A stretch of DNA of 16,760 nucleotides from Methanoregula sp. (GCA_030653335.1 JAURZP010000077.1:1-16760), one strand, 5' to 3'. Shown: positions 6,652-13,959, counted from the stretch's first letter. Notes: generated by a model not told the origin, from the letters alone. Numbers and translations: made by a program.

Positions 6652-7239
6652 TCACCGGCAAATCCCGCCAAATTCCCGTCCCATCTCAAACGCTTTTGTA
6701 TTGATCTCCACCGTTTTCTTAGGGACCAGGCGCCGGACTGCTTCAAGCAGCGATTCCGGTTTGAGTGGTATTGATCCGGATGCAGCGCCCAGCATCACCA
6801 CATTCTGGGAGAGGGGACTTCCTGCATCGGATGCCATCTTGTCTGCATCGAGCAGGCAGAGCGTGTGCTTTTTCAACGCTGCGATGATCTCATCTTCCGT
6901 TGGCGCGACAAGTTTCTGTGTGTACACCGATGTGGGAAGCACAAGGTGATTGTTCACTACAAGCCGACCCTCTTTTTTCAGGTAATGCGAGTAGCGGAGG
7001 GCTTCTAACAGATCAAACGAGATCATGAGATCTGCCTGCCCGGGGGGGATGAGTGGCCCGAACAACCCGTCGATACGTATGTGACTCTCCACCGAACCGC
7101 CGCGCTGTGCCATACCATGCGTCTCTGCCCCCTTGACATGCCGTCCCTCGATCAGGCAGGCTTCACCAAGAATATTGGAAGCAAGGATCGTTCCCTGTCC
7201 ACCGATTCCCACCATCAGGATATCGAAACTTCCGTTCAT
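6652..7239 (-). CDS. iorB: Indolepyruvate:ferredoxin oxidoreductase, beta subunit
   Basis: 195-residue gamma-domain subunit of the 2-oxoacid:ferredoxin oxidoreductase family. Together with IorA it oxidises aryl pyruvates such as indolepyruvate to acyl-CoA with reduction of ferredoxin; in methanogens it can also run in the reductive, biosynthetic direction using aryl acids (family knowledge). FDILMVGIGGQGTILASNIL at 5-24 carries the GxGGQG motif, and HVKGAETHGMAQRGGSVESHIRI is the conserved following segment typical of IorB. The ATG at 7239 has a strong GGGAGGG SD 6-8 bases upstream inside the end of iorA and overlaps the iorA stop by four bases. Length is normal for the family (~190-200). Confidence 0.93.
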   Translation of the reverse strand: MNGSFDILMVGIGGQGTILASNILGEACLIEGRHVKGAETHGMAQRGGSVESHIRIDGLFGPLIPPGQADLMISFDLLEALRYSHYLKKEGRLVVNNHLVLPTSVYTQKLVAPTEDEIIAALKKHTLCLLDADKMASDAGSPLSQNVVMLGAASGSIPLKPESLLEAVRRLVPKKTVEINTKAFEMGREFGGICR

Positions 7240-9005
7240 CTCTTTCCCTCCCTGCCTATTGCTCCCACAGGACAGATCTGAACACAAACTGCACAACCGC
7301 TGCACAGGTCATTGATCTGCGCCTTCTCATCGGCAAACACAATGGCAGGACATCCGAACCGCACACAGTTGCCGCAGCCGGTACAGGCATCCGCATCAAC
7401 CTGATACCTTCCGCGCTTTACCCCGGCCCGGCGTGCTGATATGACGCACATCTGCTTGGCGATGATGACTTTGACGCCTTTACGCTTCTTTGCCCCCTCC
7501 AGCACATGCATCATACCCGTGATATCAAACGGGTCCACCGATTCAACAAAATGAACCCCGCAGGCACGGCACAACGCATCCAGCGAAACATGCGGGCTTT
7601 CAACGCCACAGGCAGTCTGACCGGTGTTCGGGTTTGGCTGGTGTCCGGTCATTGCCGTGATCCGGTTATCAAGGATGACAACGGTCATGTTTGCCCCATT
7701 GTACACCGCGTTTAACAATCCCTGAATGCCGGTATGCAGGAACGTAGAATCGCCAATTGTACAAAGAATATCCCGTGGATCACCCGAATGGGCAATACCG
7801 CTTGCCACAGTAATCGACGCACCCATACAGATCGTTGTATCAACAACTCCCATCTGGAGCCCGAGCGTGTAGCACCCGATGTCACTGGGGTAAATGGAAT
7901 CCTTAAAGACTTTTTTTATCGCATAGGCGGCACTGCGGTGAAGGCAGCCGGCACAGAGAATTGGCGGGCGCAGCGGAAGGTTCTGCACCGGATCCACCGA
8001 CGGGAACGGATTTGCGGGAAGTAAACCTGCTTTTACCAGGATCGCAGCAACTGCCGGAGGGGACAACTCCCCTTCATAGGAACCGTACCCGTTCTTCTTC
8101 CCAAACACAGGAACGCAGCCGGCAACCTGCCGCACAACCTCCTCAACTTCCGGTGCAAGTTCCTCGATCACCAGCACTTTTTCATGCTTATTGACAAAGG
8201 CACCCAGCCATTCCTCATCGATTGGGTATGCACCGATCTTCATGAACGAAACACCGTCTGGCAGAAGTTCCTGAACATAGGATGCCGCAATACCGCTGGC
8301 AATAACTGCGGTCTTTCCCCTGATCTCGAACTGGTTGTATCCCAGTTCTACCAGCCGTTTTTTAATAGCGGGCTGTTTCTCGTTGAGCTTTTTGTGGAGG
8401 ATGCGGGTGTGGGCCGGAATCACGACATACTGGCGGGGATCTTTATGGAACTCTCCTTTCCTCGTACTGGGGACGACTTCTCCCAGCGCCACATCGCCTT
8501 TCGAGTGACAGATGCGGGTTGTCGGGCGGAATATGACCGGCAGTCCGAACTCCTCAGAGAGCCTGAAGGCAGACGGGATCATGTCATGCGCTTCCTGCAC
8601 GCTGGCAGGGTCGAGACAGGGCACCCGCGCGAATTTTGCAAAGCACCGGGTGTCCTGCTCGTTCTGGGAACTGTGTGCGAACGGATCATCCGCGCTCATG
8701 ATCACAAGGCCACCGGTAACACCGGTATAGGCACTCGTCATCAGCGGATCCGCAGCAACATTGAGTCCCACATGCTTCATCGTGCAGAGTGCGCGGATGC
8801 CACACCATGCAGCGGCAAGCGCGTTCTCCAGCGCCACCTTCTCGTTCACAGACCATTCAAGATAGTATGACCGATCAGGTTGTGTCCGCAGCACATCGAT
8901 GACTTCAGAGGATGGCGTACCGGGGTAGCCGCTCACAAAATCCACACCGGATTCAACACAGGCGTGGGCAATCGCTTCATTCCCAAGGAGGTATTTTCGT
9001 TCCAT
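7236..9005 (-). CDS. iorA: Indolepyruvate:ferredoxin oxidoreductase, alpha subunit
   Basis: 589-residue catalytic subunit with thiamine pyrophosphate and two Fe-S clusters. The N-terminus KYLLGNEAIAHACVESGVDFVSGYPGTPSSEV is the pyrimidine-domain signature. IGDSTFLHTGIQGLLNAVYNGANMTVVILDN in the last third is the TPP-binding motif (GDS...N). The last ~50 residues hold ferredoxin-like motifs CTGCGNCVRFGCPAI (CX2CX2CX4C, the usual irregular IorA pattern) and CSGCAVCVQICPVGAI (CX2CX2CX3CP). I chose the ATG at 9005: the MERKYLLGNEA start fits the family and AGGA lies just upstream. Operon with iorB. A palindrome lies 10-23 bases upstream. Confidence 0.95.
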   Translation of the reverse strand: MERKYLLGNEAIAHACVESGVDFVSGYPGTPSSEVIDVLRTQPDRSYYLEWSVNEKVALENALAAAWCGIRALCTMKHVGLNVAADPLMTSAYTGVTGGLVIMSADDPFAHSSQNEQDTRCFAKFARVPCLDPASVQEAHDMIPSAFRLSEEFGLPVIFRPTTRICHSKGDVALGEVVPSTRKGEFHKDPRQYVVIPAHTRILHKKLNEKQPAIKKRLVELGYNQFEIRGKTAVIASGIAASYVQELLPDGVSFMKIGAYPIDEEWLGAFVNKHEKVLVIEELAPEVEEVVRQVAGCVPVFGKKNGYGSYEGELSPPAVAAILVKAGLLPANPFPSVDPVQNLPLRPPILCAGCLHRSAAYAIKKVFKDSIYPSDIGCYTLGLQMGVVDTTICMGASITVASGIAHSGDPRDILCTIGDSTFLHTGIQGLLNAVYNGANMTVVILDNRITAMTGHQPNPNTGQTACGVESPHVSLDALCRACGVHFVESVDPFDITGMMHVLEGAKKRKGVKVIIAKQMCVISARRAGVKRGRYQVDADACTGCGNCVRFGCPAIVFADEKAQINDLCSGCAVCVQICPVGAIGREGKR

Positions 9006-9014
9006 GATCCTAAT

Positions 9015-9028
9015 CCGTACTATTACGG
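9015..9028. promoter_or_regulatory. Palindrome just upstream of iorA
   Basis: CCGTACTATTACGG has perfect 5-bp arms CCGTA/TACGG with a 4-base centre. It ends 10 bases before the iorA ATG on the minus strand, near where transcription would start if ATAT at about 9043-9048 were the box A. Candidate operator by position only. Confidence 0.3.
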
Positions 9029-9088
9029 TGATTTTTCTGCACATATCCCTATCTGAATATTTTCCATGCGCCCGGAAGATTCACAACC

Positions 9089-9096
9089 TATAAAAA
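9089..9096 (+). promoter_or_regulatory. Probable box A of tRNA-Ile
   Basis: CTATAAAAA is centred about 46 bases before the mature tRNA 5' end, which would leave a ~20-base 5' leader for RNase P removal. On the other strand the same element could serve iorA with a ~60-base leader, so direction is uncertain. Confidence 0.4.
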
Positions 9097-9138
9097 CTCT
9101 GGTGGAGTAGATATTAGGGTAAATTAAGGCAATCTTTT

Positions 9139-9212
9139 GGGCCCGTAGCATAGCCCGGTGGTGCGCCCGGCTGATAACCGGGAGGTCATGTGTTCGAATC
9201 ACATCGGGCCCA
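9139..9212 (+). tRNA. tRNA-Ile, anticodon GAT
   Basis: A 74-nt cloverleaf. Acceptor arms GGGCCCG (9139-9145) and CGGGCCC (9205-9211) pair fully, with discriminator A. Anticodon stem CCCGG/CCGGG holds loop CTGATAA, anticodon GAT. T arm ATGTG-TTCGAAT-CACAT is perfect. CCA is not encoded. It is divergent from iorA and followed by T-runs at 9221-9225 and 9234-9238. As an ANN-decoding tRNA it would be a plausible t6A37 substrate. Confidence 0.95.
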
Positions 9213-9494
9213 TCCGGCACTTTTTGATTTATGTTTTTACACCGTTGCTCGCAGAGAGGAGGCGTTTTATTTTTTTCTCGGGCGGGACTTTTTTTATCTG
9301 GTTTTTATGTTTTATTCCAGAGTCCGCCCGAAAATAAAATGAGAAAATCCCATGACCTGTTTCATGCCGCACCAGTTCCTGTATGATTCACAGATAATCC
9401 CGGGATCTTTTCCGGATTGATGGATGATCAAAGATAGGGTATACTACCGCAGAAACGCGGAACCACACTAAAAACAAAAAGAGATGATGAGATT
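9213..9494. other. Noncoding interval with a long imperfect hairpin
   Basis: About 280 bases with no convincing gene. The left part has tRNA-Ile terminator-like T-runs. The middle holds a long interrupted inverted repeat (9265-9339, listed separately). The right part is ordinary AT-rich sequence up to the stop of the next minus-strand gene; A-rich AAAAACAAAAAG at about 9470-9481 reads as a T-run on the minus strand and could end that gene's transcript. Confidence 0.45.
9265..9339. repeat. Long imperfect inverted repeat (RNA hairpin candidate)
   Basis: TCGGGCGGGACT (9278-9289) pairs with AGTCCGCCCGA (9321-9331) apart from one bulged G. A nested CTGG (9298-9301) pairs with CCAG (9317-9320), directly stacked on the AGT side. 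The outer flanks TTTTATTTT (9265-9273) and AAAATAAAA (9331-9339) also pair after a small bulge. The result is a ~22-24 bp interrupted stem on either strand. It may be a terminator, a structured RNA or a repeat remnant. Confidence 0.55.
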
Positions 9495-10025
9495 TTACAC
9501 GTTTCTGGTAAAAACATACCCGATCACTTTATCGAGCGCTTCGATAAGTGCCTCTTCCCCTTTGAGGTAATCGGCAAGCGCACGGTAGAGCATAAACAGC
9601 ACCTCGTACCCATAATGATCGATTGCTGTTTTTGCATCGATGGGGTTGAGATAAGAATCTGTAAGAAAACCGTCAAAACTGTACATTAATTCGAATAATT
9701 TACCTTCATCAGATAAAACACAGAACTGATCGGTTATTTTTTTATCAGGACTGTCCGGGCGGAAAGCAGCTGGATCGGTTTTCCCCAGTATAATCATTTT
9801 CCGTGGATAGTACATGGAATCATAAAGCTCTCCCTTGGTGTCCTGTTTTCCCATTTTGAGCATATTAAGACCGATTGTTTTTATCACAGGCATGGCCGAT
9901 TTTGTCATTCGGGCGAGAAGTTTTGCATCATTTTCTTTGACCTTGTCAGACAGTTCAGCACTCTTACCCTGGTTCTCTTCGATCTTCTCTATCAGTTTTT
10001 CAAATCCGGCTTCTATTTCATCCAT
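9495..10025 (-). CDS. Uncharacterised protein with N-terminal coiled coil
   Basis: 176-residue soluble protein that I do not recognise. Residues 1-40 (MDEIEAGFEKLIEKIEENQ...LSDKVKENDAKLLARM) are charged and heptad-like, probably a coiled coil. The middle has MPVIKTIGLNMLKMGKQDTKGELYDSMYYPRKMIILGKTDP, and the C-terminal part is helical (HYGYEVLFMLYRALADYLKGEEALIEALDKVIGYVF). There are no membrane segments, signal peptide or catalytic motif. The ATG at 10025 is preferred, with GGTG about 7-10 bases upstream; an in-frame TTG at 10049 would add eight residues. It has its own promoter and no operon partner. It may be a lineage-restricted methanogen family; function unknown. Confidence 0.75.
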   Translation of the reverse strand: MDEIEAGFEKLIEKIEENQGKSAELSDKVKENDAKLLARMTKSAMPVIKTIGLNMLKMGKQDTKGELYDSMYYPRKMIILGKTDPAAFRPDSPDKKITDQFCVLSDEGKLFELMYSFDGFLTDSYLNPIDAKTAIDHYGYEVLFMLYRALADYLKGEEALIEALDKVIGYVFTRNV

Positions 10026-10086
10026 CACATTCACCAGCACCCGGCGCAAAAATCGTCCGAAGGTTAAGATCTGTTTATGCTGCGGC

Positions 10087-10093
10087 TATAAAA
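10087..10093 (-). promoter_or_regulatory. Probable box A of the uncharacterised gene
   Basis: TTTTATA on the minus strand, predicting a transcript start near 10063 and a ~38-base leader before the ATG at 10025. That leader length agrees with use of an SD-like GGTG rather than leaderless initiation. Confidence 0.45.
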
Positions 10094-10132
10094 CCACTCG
10101 TTTTTAGTCTTGTCAGCAGTTCTATACCAAAG

Positions 10133-11401
10133 CTAACAGACCCTTTTTCCGATAAAGAAATATTTTCGATCTTTTATCAGGATTGCCCGACCTTTGTAAC
10201 CTGCAGGAAGATGCTCGTTGAGAACAATGCCCGTGTAATTCGGTGCACGGGCCATCACTGATCCCTCCCTTATAATTTCTGTGACTATGAACGGTACAAC
10301 CGTGCCAAGAAGTGGACGGTTGAGCAACCCATAGAGCAGTTCGGCATGGGTATTCAGGACGCGGGAACGGTCTTTTTTCACTGAATCAGGAAAATCTTTT
10401 TCTAAAGAGGCAGGAGTGAACGGGCGGCTGGAATACCGGGTGATATTTACTTTATTCGGGCGCACCCTGTCAATGAGATCACACAACATGGAAAAATCAT
10501 CATCGGTCTCTTTCGGAAAACCGACAATCATATCGGTTGCAATGTTGATGTCCGGGTATCGTTTCCGGAATGCCGCGACAATTTCCTCACAATCCGCCAC
10601 GGTATATTGCCTGCCCATCCGTGTGAGTACCGCATCAGATCCTGACTGAAAAGGGATATGAACGAATTTGAAGATGCGATCTCCGGAAAAGGCATCAACC
10701 AGATCATCAAGACAATCGTTCACAGTCGTTGGATTCATCATCCCGACCCGGACCATGAACCGCCCCGGAATATCATTAATGGCCACGAGCAGTTCGGGAA
10801 AAGTACTCCCGCAGTCACGACCCCATGCACTCACGTCCTGCGCGGTCAGCTGGATCTCCGGAATGCCGGAACGGACAAAGTTCTGCACCTGCAAAAGAAT
10901 CTCTTCTTTGGAAAAACTCTTGAGCGTACCTCGCGCAAAGCGCGTAAGGCAGTACGTGCAGTGGCCAAGACATCCCTGTGCAATCTGCACAATACCCGGC
11001 CCCCCTTCAGCAACCGTCATTACTTTCCGGTATTCCTCCCGTATTTTTTCAGGAGGGATGAGCGTGGGGGTGCAGACAGAAAAGATCGCTTCCCGCTGGA
11101 CCTCTGGCATACATCCGGTAACATAGAGTTCATGGTCCCGGTACCGGCTGAGCTGCCTGAGCATTCGGCGCTCGGTAGGCCCGACAACCGTACAGGTATT
11201 GATAATCACTGCATCGGCAACATCGGCAGATCCGACAATGGTGCATCCGTTGCTTTTTAAGATCTCAACAAGTTTTGCCGTGTCACCGAAATTATAGCAA
11301 CACCCGTAGGTTTCGATAAATACGCACCGGTTTGCGAGCGCTGCTAACCATCCGGTACCTGCGGTGCTGCCACAATCGTTACCTGATCCTTTTACCGGCA
11401 T
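10133..11401 (-). CDS. MiaB-family tRNA t6A37 methylthiotransferase
   Basis: 422-residue radical-SAM enzyme, probably the archaeal/eukaryotic e-MtaB type that converts t6A37 to ms2t6A37 in ANN-decoding tRNAs. Domains in order: UPF0004 with three cluster cysteines C34 (ETYGC), C70 (INTCTV) and C97 (VTGCMPE); radical-SAM domain with CLGHCTYC (C144, C148, C151) and downstream HIPFQSGSDAVLTRMGR and DMIVGFPKETDDDF; C-terminal TRAM RNA-binding domain from about 360. ETYGCCYNFGDTAKL, with no asparagine-rich MiaB form, suits the MtaB-like branch. About 25 residues precede the UPF0004 domain, but no other in-frame start is available. Monocistronic, divergent from nadX. The assignment to t6A rather than i6A rests on archaea lacking i6A. 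Confidence 0.88.
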   Translation of the reverse strand: MPVKGSGNDCGSTAGTGWLAALANRCVFIETYGCCYNFGDTAKLVEILKSNGCTIVGSADVADAVIINTCTVVGPTERRMLRQLSRYRDHELYVTGCMPEVQREAIFSVCTPTLIPPEKIREEYRKVMTVAEGGPGIVQIAQGCLGHCTYCLTRFARGTLKSFSKEEILLQVQNFVRSGIPEIQLTAQDVSAWGRDCGSTFPELLVAINDIPGRFMVRVGMMNPTTVNDCLDDLVDAFSGDRIFKFVHIPFQSGSDAVLTRMGRQYTVADCEEIVAAFRKRYPDINIATDMIVGFPKETDDDFSMLCDLIDRVRPNKVNITRYSSRPFTPASLEKDFPDSVKKDRSRVLNTHAELLYGLLNRPLLGTVVPFIVTEIIREGSVMARAPNYTGIVLNEHLPAGYKGRAILIKDRKYFFIGKRVC

Positions 11402-11432
11402 TTACAACTACCGGATCCATTGAACGCATTCA

Positions 11433-11440
11433 GATATAAG
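11433..11440 (-). promoter_or_regulatory. Probable box A of the methylthiotransferase gene
   Basis: CTTATATC on the minus strand is centred about 36 bases before the ATG at 11401, giving a short leader of roughly 10 bases that includes a weak GGTAG. Confidence 0.45.
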
Positions 11441-11471
11441 GCCGGTTTTTTCCGTTGCATATCGGTACACT

Positions 11472-11485
11472 TTGTGCAAGCACAA
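11472..11485. promoter_or_regulatory. Palindromic operator candidate before nadX
   Basis: TTGTGCAAGCACAA is an inverted repeat with perfect 6-bp arms (TTGTGC/GCACAA) and a 2-base centre. It abuts the presumed nadX box A (CTTAACC, about 11488-11494), which is 25-30 bases before the ATG. A transcription factor bound here could regulate the NAD operon; the regulator is not identified. Confidence 0.4.
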
Positions 11486-11518
11486 CGCTTAACCAATAAC
11501 ACCCATAATCTGTTTACC

Positions 11519-12277
11519 ATGATACGAATCGGGCTGCTCGGCTGTGGCAATATCGGGCATATCATCGCACAGCACGCGGGCAGTTTCGAGATCCGGGCGG
11601 TATACGATCAGGTTTTTGAAAGGGCACAGGAGATCGCCACCCTGTCAGGTTCCCGGGCGTATGAAAATTTTGAAACGTTTATTGCTGCCGACATGGATAT
11701 CGTTGTAGAGGCAGCCTCGGTCAGCGCGGTAAAAGTCTATGCCGCAGCAGTGCTTTCAGGCAACAAAGATCTGGTAATCATGAGCGTTGGGGCACTTGCC
11801 GACCCGGCATTCAGAGAAGAGATCCAGAACACTGCCATTAAGTACGGTCAAAAAGTTCACATCCCCAGTGGGGCAATCTTCGGGCTCGATAACCTGAAGA
11901 TCGGCAGGATCTCAAAGTTCAAAAAACTCCTGCTCAGGACAACAAAAAGTCCGGCTTCTCTGGGCATTGCATCAGATTCCCGAAAGATGATCTTCTCGGG
12001 AAAAGCCAATGAATGCATAAAGGCATTTCCAAAAAATGTGAATGTCTCAGTTGCCATGAGCCTTGCAGCAGGACAGGATACGGATGTGGAACTCTGGGTT
12101 GATCCTGCGGTTGACCGGAACGTGCACGAGTTGTTCGTGGAAGGGGATTTTGGAGAAACATATGTCAAAGTGACCAATTTTCCAAGCCCGGACAATCCTG
12201 CCACAAGCTATCTGGCAGCCCTTTCGATCCTCTCACTCCTTGAAGATCTCAACAGTCCGATAGTTGTTGGAACATGA
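11519..12277 (+). CDS. nadX: L-aspartate dehydrogenase, NAD biosynthesis
   Basis: 252-residue NAD(P)-dependent dehydrogenase that oxidises L-aspartate to iminoaspartate, replacing NadB in organisms such as anaerobic archaea. The Rossmann fold starts MIRIGLLGCGNIG (GxGxxG at 8-13) and continues DIVVEAASVSAVKVYAAAVL and KDLVIMSVGALAD. VHIPSGAIFGLDNL and the C-terminal NVNVSVAMSLAAG...DPAVDRNVHEL are characteristic of the family and contain the conserved histidine region. The ATG at 11519 begins the Rossmann motif directly; upstream in-frame sequence is unlike the family. nadC follows after 25 bases, confirming the pathway. nadA, the intervening enzyme's gene, is not in this window. Confidence 0.93.
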   Translation: MIRIGLLGCGNIGHIIAQHAGSFEIRAVYDQVFERAQEIATLSGSRAYENFETFIAADMDIVVEAASVSAVKVYAAAVLSGNKDLVIMSVGALADPAFREEIQNTAIKYGQKVHIPSGAIFGLDNLKIGRISKFKKLLLRTTKSPASLGIASDSRKMIFSGKANECIKAFPKNVNVSVAMSLAAGQDTDVELWVDPAVDRNVHELFVEGDFGETYVKVTNFPSPDNPATSYLAALSILSLLEDLNSPIVVGT

Positions 12278-12302
12278 TACAGGCATATGGGTGAAGAAAT
12301 CT

Positions 12303-13136
12303 ATGGTATCCCTTGAGTACCTGCTGCACTTTATCGATGAGGATGCACCCTCAGGTGATGTGACATCGGAAGCCGTAATCCCAGATATCAGATGTCGTGC
12401 AGAGATCGTAGCAGAGCAGTCAGGTATCATTGCAGGACTCTGCGAAGCAACCATGCTCTTTTCCCATTACGGTGTTGCAGCAGAGCAGTTCGCACAGGAT
12501 GGACAGATTGTCAAAGCAGGGGATAAACTCCTCTCGCTCTATGGAGACGCAAAAAAGATCCTGCTGGTTGAACGGACTGCACTCAACATTATCGGAAGGA
12601 TGAGTGGTATTGCAACGCAGACACGGGAGATGGCTGATATCATCTACAAAAAAAATCCGAAATGCCGGGTAGCTGGCACACGAAAAACCTGTCCAGGATT
12701 CAGGGCACTGGACAAAAAAGCAGTCCGGCTGGGGGGCGGAGAACCCCATCGTGGAAGTTTAAGTGATGGGATTCTTATAAAAGACAACCATCTGGTGCTG
12801 GTCCCCTTAAAAAAAGCCATCACTGCTGCAAAAAAGATCACCCTCTACAAAAAGATCGAAGTGGAAGTCGAGACGCCCGCTGAGGCCCTGCTGGCGGCAT
12901 CTGCCGGTGCTGACATTATCCTGCTCGACAACATGAATTTCGGACAGGTTAAAATCACTCTCGATACACTCATGAAGAAGGGCCTCAGGGATCGTGTCAT
13001 CATAGAACTATCCGGAGGTATCGGACCTGACACGCTCCGTGATTTTGCCGCTTTGGATGTGGATGTGATCAGCATGGGTGCGCTCACCCATACGGTTAAA
13101 AATTTTTCAGTGAAACTTGAAATCGTACCGGAATAG
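12303..13136 (+). CDS. nadC: Quinolinate phosphoribosyltransferase (decarboxylating)
   Basis: 277-residue enzyme converting quinolinate and PRPP to nicotinate mononucleotide, CO2 and pyrophosphate. EDAPSGDVTSEAVI (13-26) is the N-terminal signature. LLVERTALNIIGRMSGIATQT (88-107), AGTRKTCPGFRALDKKAV (124-141), GGGEPHRGSLSDGILIKDNH (144-163) and EVEVETPAEALLA supply the Arg, Lys and His residues that bind the two phosphates and quinolinate. ELSGGIGPDTLRDFA and DVISMGALTHTVKNFSVKLEI complete the barrel. Length is standard. I chose ATG 12303, with GGGTGA about nine bases upstream; GTG at 12291 is an alternative adding four residues. Cotranscribed with nadX. Confidence 0.95.
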   Translation: MVSLEYLLHFIDEDAPSGDVTSEAVIPDIRCRAEIVAEQSGIIAGLCEATMLFSHYGVAAEQFAQDGQIVKAGDKLLSLYGDAKKILLVERTALNIIGRMSGIATQTREMADIIYKKNPKCRVAGTRKTCPGFRALDKKAVRLGGGEPHRGSLSDGILIKDNHLVLVPLKKAITAAKKITLYKKIEVEVETPAEALLAASAGADIILLDNMNFGQVKITLDTLMKKGLRDRVIIELSGGIGPDTLRDFAALDVDVISMGALTHTVKNFSVKLEIVPE

Positions 13137-13310
13137 TGTAATATTTTTTCCATCTCTGAATGTGCCGGGACTCTCTTTTTTTTATATTTTTTTTAGGAAT
13201 CGTAATATTTTCCCGGTTCCTTTTTTTACATAAAAAAACCACAGCCAAAAAACCAAAGGAAAACCTTAATCGTGCGACACCACGTATCGATGGCTACTGA
13301 GGTTTTATAA
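13137..13310. other. nadC-HEAT intergenic region: terminator and leader
   Basis: Very AT-rich. It holds the nadC terminator (13176-13194), two copies of TAATATTTT-like sequence (about 13140 and 13203), a T7/A7 snap-back around ACAT (13221-13238), and an AT element near 13264-13269 that could be a box A. The last 20 bases contain a seven-codon reading frame that runs into the HEAT gene (see findings). Confidence 0.45.
13176..13194 (+). terminator. T-run terminator after nadC
   Basis: Two runs of eight T separated by ATA begin 39 bases after the nadC stop. This is a typical archaeal U-run termination signal for the nadX-nadC operon. No strong stem precedes it. Confidence 0.55.
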
Positions 13311-13889
13311 TTGCCCGATACTGAATTGCCATTACCAGAAAAAGTAGTCCTAAAAGAGGATCCTGTTGTGGTCGAAGAACAGCGTAAGGGGCGGGTAAAA
13401 GGATTCATCAACCTCTTGCAGGATGACAACCTCCATTACCGGTGGAAAGCCGCAGAGGCACTGGGTGAAGAGAGGGATGCCTCGGCAGTTGAACCTCTCC
13501 TAAAAGCCCTTAACGATCCCTATGTCGAGGTCCAGTGGCTTGCGGCAAAATCATTGGGAAAGATTGGGGATATTCGTGCTCTTGAGCCCCTGATTGCAGC
13601 ACTGAAAGCCGAGGATAGATGGCTCCGTCAAGGCGCGGCATGGGGGCTGGGCATGCTTCGTGATTCACGGGCAGTTGAACCGCTCCTTGTACTTCTTGAT
13701 GATCCGAAAAAAGGTGTCCGGAAAAACACCGCATGGGCACTGGGAAATATCGGTGATAAACGAGCCCTTGAAGGACTCACACGCTTACTAAAAGATCCAG
13801 TTGAAGAGGTTCGTGAAGCAGCCCAAAAAGCACTGGCATCTGTCAGCAGGGCGAAACCTGAAAAGCGTATGGACTTACCGGTCACATAG
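13311..13889 (+). CDS. Small HEAT-repeat (PBS-lyase type) protein
   Basis: 192-residue soluble protein made almost entirely of HEAT-like repeats of ~31 residues at about 29-59, 60-90, 91-121, 122-152 and 153-180. The repeat consensus is VEPLLxALxDPxxxVRxxAAxALGxIGDxRA. Such proteins are protein-protein interaction scaffolds; in methanogens they are numerous and mostly uncharacterised, so no specific partner is inferred. No lyase active site is claimed. The start is TTG at 13311, with GAGGT at 13299-13303 giving a 7-base spacing. The in-frame ATG upstream at 13290 is cut off by TAA at 13308-13310. The gene is alone, between nadC and a noncoding region. Confidence 0.85.
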   Translation: MPDTELPLPEKVVLKEDPVVVEEQRKGRVKGFINLLQDDNLHYRWKAAEALGEERDASAVEPLLKALNDPYVEVQWLAAKSLGKIGDIRALEPLIAALKAEDRWLRQGAAWGLGMLRDSRAVEPLLVLLDDPKKGVRKNTAWALGNIGDKRALEGLTRLLKDPVEEVREAAQKALASVSRAKPEKRMDLPVT

Positions 13890-13910
13890 TAAACGCTTCA
13901 ACAGGACTAA

Positions 13911-13959
13911 ACAGTCTGCACGGGCAGGATATAAAAAAAACTTAATCAGACCAGACTGT
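13911..13959. repeat. 8-bp inverted repeat flanking a box A
   Basis: ACAGTCTG (13911-13918) and its exact reverse complement CAGACTGT (13952-13959) flank the box A at 13930-13936. Their centres are 41 bp apart, close to four helical turns. They could be paired operator half-sites, or a stem that forms only in a longer transcript. Confidence 0.5.
13930..13936 (+). promoter_or_regulatory. Strong box A with no gene downstream
   Basis: TATAAAA followed by a run of A is among the best archaeal box A matches in the window. Transcription would start near 13958-13960. There is no reading frame on the plus strand before the T-run at 14008, and the next gene points the other way, so the promoter suggests a noncoding transcript. 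Confidence 0.5.

Noticed and set aside
8184..8870. 228-residue plus-strand open frame antisense to iorA
   Set aside because: It lies wholly inside a well-supported iorA, its translation resembles no protein I know, and it has no SD or box A. It is a frame opened by iorA codon usage.
7236..9005. Irregular first Fe-S motif (CX2CX2CX4C) and GDS rather than GDG in the TPP motif of IorA
   Set aside because: From family knowledge both are normal for IorA proteins, not damage.
9483..9489. ATGATGA box C-like heptamer
   Set aside because: No CTGA at suitable distance and it runs into a coding region; single heptamers are expected by chance.
10025..10049. TTG start at 10049 for the uncharacterised protein
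   Set aside because: ATG at 10025 has an SD-like GGTG at good spacing; the TTG has none. The extra eight residues remain possible but less likely.
13311..13889. Phycobilisome lyase activity for the HEAT protein
   Set aside because: The repeats match the PBS-lyase HEAT profile in form only; methanogens have no phycobilisomes and no lyase partner is present.
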